The notes under the pieces: generated by a model | What the model was told of the DNA's origin: nothing | What the model saw: the letters and a program-made list of their open reading frames with translations, nothing else | Database searches by the model: none | In this document: one piece after another, positions 5,816 through 7,965 of the stretch | Layout: the number at the start of each line of letters is the position of its first letter | How positions within the stretch are numbered: the stretch's first letter is position 1 | Translations under genes and position numbers: made by a program | Source of the DNA: Acidobacteriota bacterium | GTDB taxonomy: Bacteria > Acidobacteriota > Terriglobia > Acidiferrales > UBA7541 | Direction: 5' to 3' | Length of the DNA: 7,965 nt | Assembly: GCA_003153585.1 (NCBI GenBank) | Contig: PLZZ01000059.1 | Span: 2,779 to 10,743, forward strand

Positions 5816-7444
5816 ATGAACATTCCACTTACACCTCTCCGCTTTCTTCGCTATGCGGAGCAGCAATATCCGGCTAGGACCGCGATAGTCTGCAACCAAG
5901 ACCGCTTTACATACGCACAATTCGCTGGGCGAGTCGGCCGTTTGGCGGGTGCTTTGCGTCAGGCTGGCATCCAAGCCGGCGATCGCGTTGCTTTCCTCGG
6001 CGCCAATTGTCACCGCTTGCTGGAAGCGTACTACGGCGTTCCGGAAGCCGGCGCTGTGCTGCTCCCGCTGAACATCCGTCTGGCCCCGGATGAACTGGCC
6101 TTCATTCTGAATGATTCCGGCGCGACCATCCTCTTCGTGGAAAAGCAGTTTCTTGGCTTAGTGGAATCTTTTCGCAAGAGTCTTCGCACGGTAAAAATGT
6201 TCGTTCAACTTGACGGTTCTCCAGACGTGCCTTGGCTCGACCCCCGCAACTACGACGCCCTTCTCGCAGCAGCCACGCCGCATCGCGCCGACATCAGCTC
6301 CATCGACGAAAACTCCTTGGCTGAGCTCTTCTATACCAGCGGCACCAGCGCAAATCCCAAGGGTGTAATGCTCACGCACAGAAATATCTACCTCCATGCG
6401 TTGAACGTCTGCATGGGATTCCAGATCGAAAACGGGGCTGTCGAGCTGCACACCATTCCTCTCTTCCACGCGAATGGCTGGGGTGTCGCGCATTTCCTAG
6501 TCTTGCTCGGCGGAAAGCACGTCATGATCCAGCGTTTCGAGACCAAAGAAGTGTTCCGGCTGATTGAAACGGAAAAAGTCCACTCCTGCAGTTTGGTTCC
6601 CATCATGGCCACGGCTCTGGTGAACTGCCCCGAGCGACGCAATTACGATTTGAGTACCTTGCGACGGATTGTCATCGGCGGCGCTGCGTCGTCGCCAACA
6701 CTCATTCGGGAGGTTGAACAACAACTCGGCTGCGAGTGTTTTTCTGGCTACGGCCTCACGGAAACCTGCCCCTCGCTCACGATTTCTCCGATGAAGTCAG
6801 GTTTGGGCTGGGAAGGCGAACAGCGCTACGTGGGCCAAGCGATGACTGGCTACGCATTCCCCGGCACAGAGATACGAGTGGTGGACGCGGACGATCGCGA
6901 CGTTCCGCGCGACGGGCAGGCCATCGGAGAAATTATCGCGCGTAGTGATGGCGTGATGGAGGGCTACTGGCGTCAGCCGGAAGCTTCCGCCGAAGCTCTA
7001 CGCGGCGGATGGTTCCACACCGGCGATATGGCTACTTTCAACGAAGAGGGCTACCTGCTGATTGTCGATCGCAAGAAAGACATCATCGTAAGTGGCGGAG
7101 AAAATATATCCTCCCTCGAACTTGAAAAGGCCATCCTCGCACATCCCGCCGTCCTGGAGGCCGGCGTCATTCCCGTTCCCGACGAGAAGTGGGGCGAAGT
7201 CCCCAAGGCACTGGTGGTCCTAAAACCGAATGCCACCGCCTCGGAGTCCGAACTTATTGAGTTTTGCCGTGCGCGCCTGTCACATTACAAATGTCCGCGC
7301 TCAGTCGAATTTGTCGATAGTTTGCCCAAGACCGGCACCGGAAAAATCTTGAAAAAGGACCTGCGCAAAAAATATTGGCAGGGCAAGGATACGATTCGCC
7401 CTGACTTTGGTGCCCCGGCGTCCAAGACGAAGTCCGGCGCTTGA
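5816..7444 (+). CDS. AMP-forming acyl-CoA synthetase (fatty-acid--CoA ligase family)
   Basis: This enzyme activates a carboxylic acid with ATP to an acyl-adenylate and then transfers the acyl group to CoA. The 542 residues carry the ANL-superfamily signatures in order: the phosphate-binding loop TSGTSANPKG (174-183), GYGLTET (311-317), HTGD (401-404), the hinge region DRKKDIIVSGGEN (418-430), and PKTGTGK (504-510) with catalytic K510. The length and the NIRLAPDELAFILNDSGA segment (86-103) recall medium-chain AlkK-like and plant AAE-type ligases rather than E. coli FadD; chain length cannot be read from sequence alone. The loop is slightly unusual, with S178-A179 where Thr-Gly is common. The ATG is 17 bp after the SDR stop and is preceded by GAGG at 5806-5809, six bases away, so cotranscription is likely. 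An ATG at 5811 is out of frame and closes immediately. The acyl-CoA dehydrogenase downstream fits beta-oxidation of the product. Confidence 0.92.
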   Translation: MNIPLTPLRFLRYAEQQYPARTAIVCNQDRFTYAQFAGRVGRLAGALRQAGIQAGDRVAFLGANCHRLLEAYYGVPEAGAVLLPLNIRLAPDELAFILNDSGATILFVEKQFLGLVESFRKSLRTVKMFVQLDGSPDVPWLDPRNYDALLAAATPHRADISSIDENSLAELFYTSGTSANPKGVMLTHRNIYLHALNVCMGFQIENGAVELHTIPLFHANGWGVAHFLVLLGGKHVMIQRFETKEVFRLIETEKVHSCSLVPIMATALVNCPERRNYDLSTLRRIVIGGAASSPTLIREVEQQLGCECFSGYGLTETCPSLTISPMKSGLGWEGEQRYVGQAMTGYAFPGTEIRVVDADDRDVPRDGQAIGEIIARSDGVMEGYWRQPEASAEALRGGWFHTGDMATFNEEGYLLIVDRKKDIIVSGGENISSLELEKAILAHPAVLEAGVIPVPDEKWGEVPKALVVLKPNATASESELIEFCRARLSHYKCPRSVEFVDSLPKTGTGKILKKDLRKKYWQGKDTIRPDFGAPASKTKSGA

Positions 7445-7528
7445 GCAGGCCTGATGCTCAGAGATTTGTTTCGCAGTAGATAAAAACAGAGCGCAGTTCG
7501 CGCCAGGTAACACGAAGGAGTCTTGTTC

Positions 7529-7965
7529 ATGGATTTAAATTTAACCGCCGAAGAGTTGACGTTTCGCGACGAGCTCCGCGCCTGGCTGGCTTCCAACGTT
7601 CCGAAGGATTGGAGTGACTGGCGCGAAAAGCCCATGGAGGAATCGTTCCCATATCTGCGAGCCTGGCAACGAAAGCTTCAGGAGGGCCGCTGGGCCGCCG
7701 TTTCGTGGCCCAAGGAATATGGGGGTCGCAGCGCTTCGCTGATGCAGCAAGCCATATTTTGGGAAGAAATGGCTCGCGTCGAGGCGCCGCCGATGGCCAA
7801 CTCTCTCGGTCTAGGTCTCATCGGCCCCACGATCATCGCCTATGGAACAGAAGCGCAAAAAAAACGCTACATTCCAAAAATTCTGAGCGCAGAAGAAATC
7901 TGGTGCCAGGGCTTCTCCGAGCCTAACGCGGGTTCCGACCTCGCCGGTTTGCAAATGGAAGCGCG
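7529..7965 (+). CDS. Acyl-CoA dehydrogenase, N-terminal part (cut by window end)
   Basis: The first 145 residues of a flavoprotein that introduces the alpha,beta double bond into acyl-CoA, passing electrons to ETF. The ATG follows AAGGAG (7515-7520) by eight bases. The visible part covers the alpha-helical N-terminal domain and the start of the middle beta domain: WPKEYGG at 60-66, the helix around FWEEMARVEAP at 77-87, GTEAQKKRYIPKILS at 106-120, and the flavin/substrate-binding motif WCQGFSEPNAGSDLAG at 125-140. The WCQGxSEPxAGSDLA form and the long N-terminal spacer recall large subunits of PimC/FadE-type dehydrogenases that pair with a small subunit encoded next door; this is inference. 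The catalytic Glu and C-terminal domain lie beyond the window. An 8-A run encodes QKK at residues 110-112. It is third in the SDR-ligase cluster, 84 bp after the ligase, with no clear hairpin between them. Confidence 0.9.
   Translation, partial: MDLNLTAEELTFRDELRAWLASNVPKDWSDWREKPMEESFPYLRAWQRKLQEGRWAAVSWPKEYGGRSASLMQQAIFWEEMARVEAPPMANSLGLGLIGPTIIAYGTEAQKKRYIPKILSAEEIWCQGFSEPNAGSDLAGLQMEA

Noticed and set aside
7445..7528. Terminator between the ligase and the dehydrogenase
   Set aside because: Only a trivial 4-bp GCGC pairing was seen and there is no T-run, so the two genes are more likely cotranscribed despite the 84-bp gap.
1..7965. Insertion sequence, prophage, CRISPR, toxin-antitoxin or defence genes
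   Set aside because: No transposase, integrase, regularly spaced direct repeat or terminal inverted repeat was seen; the five genes are ordinary transport and metabolic families in one orientation.

Overview
The window looks like chromosomal DNA from a Gram-negative bacterium, most likely an acidobacterium (class Terriglobia or a relative). The main reason is the first gene: a ~1200-residue TonB-dependent receptor of the Oar-like type, with an N-terminal carboxypeptidase-regulatory-like domain, which is greatly expanded in Acidobacteriota. The moderate-to-high GC content and well-formed Shine-Dalgarno sequences fit. The assignment rests on family knowledge; no search was run.

Layout: all five genes are on the + strand. 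(1) 1-299 is a non-coding leader with a possible promoter. (2) 300-3908 is the outer-membrane receptor. (3) 3909-4109 is a spacer with three inverted repeats, one a strong terminator-like hairpin. (4) 4110-4826 is a major-intrinsic-protein channel (aquaglyceroporin/GlpF-like) that appears to stand alone. (5) 4827-5030 is a regulatory spacer with a perfect 11-bp hairpin, then two perfect palindromes (15 bp and 14 bp) flanking a -10-like box. (6) 5031-7965 is a lipid-catabolism-type operon: an SDR oxidoreductase, an AMP-forming acyl-CoA synthetase 17 bp later, and, after 84 bp, an acyl-CoA dehydrogenase cut by the window end.

How the genes may work together: the last three are consistent with uptake and breakdown of a fatty or other organic acid. 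The ligase makes the acyl-CoA, the dehydrogenase introduces the alpha,beta double bond, and the SDR oxidises or reduces a hydroxy/keto intermediate. The twin palindromes at the operon promoter are what a TetR-type repressor would be expected to bind, although no regulator gene lies in the window. The receptor and channel upstream are transport functions with no demonstrated link to the operon, apart from a weak shared motif (TTAGT-N-ACTA) in the receptor and operon promoter regions.

I found no mobile element, CRISPR array, tRNA or rRNA, and no clear evidence for a wholly new system. The best leads are the palindrome pair with the unresolved SDR start, the five closely spaced cysteine pairs in the receptor, and the mixed aquaporin/glyceroporin signature of the channel.
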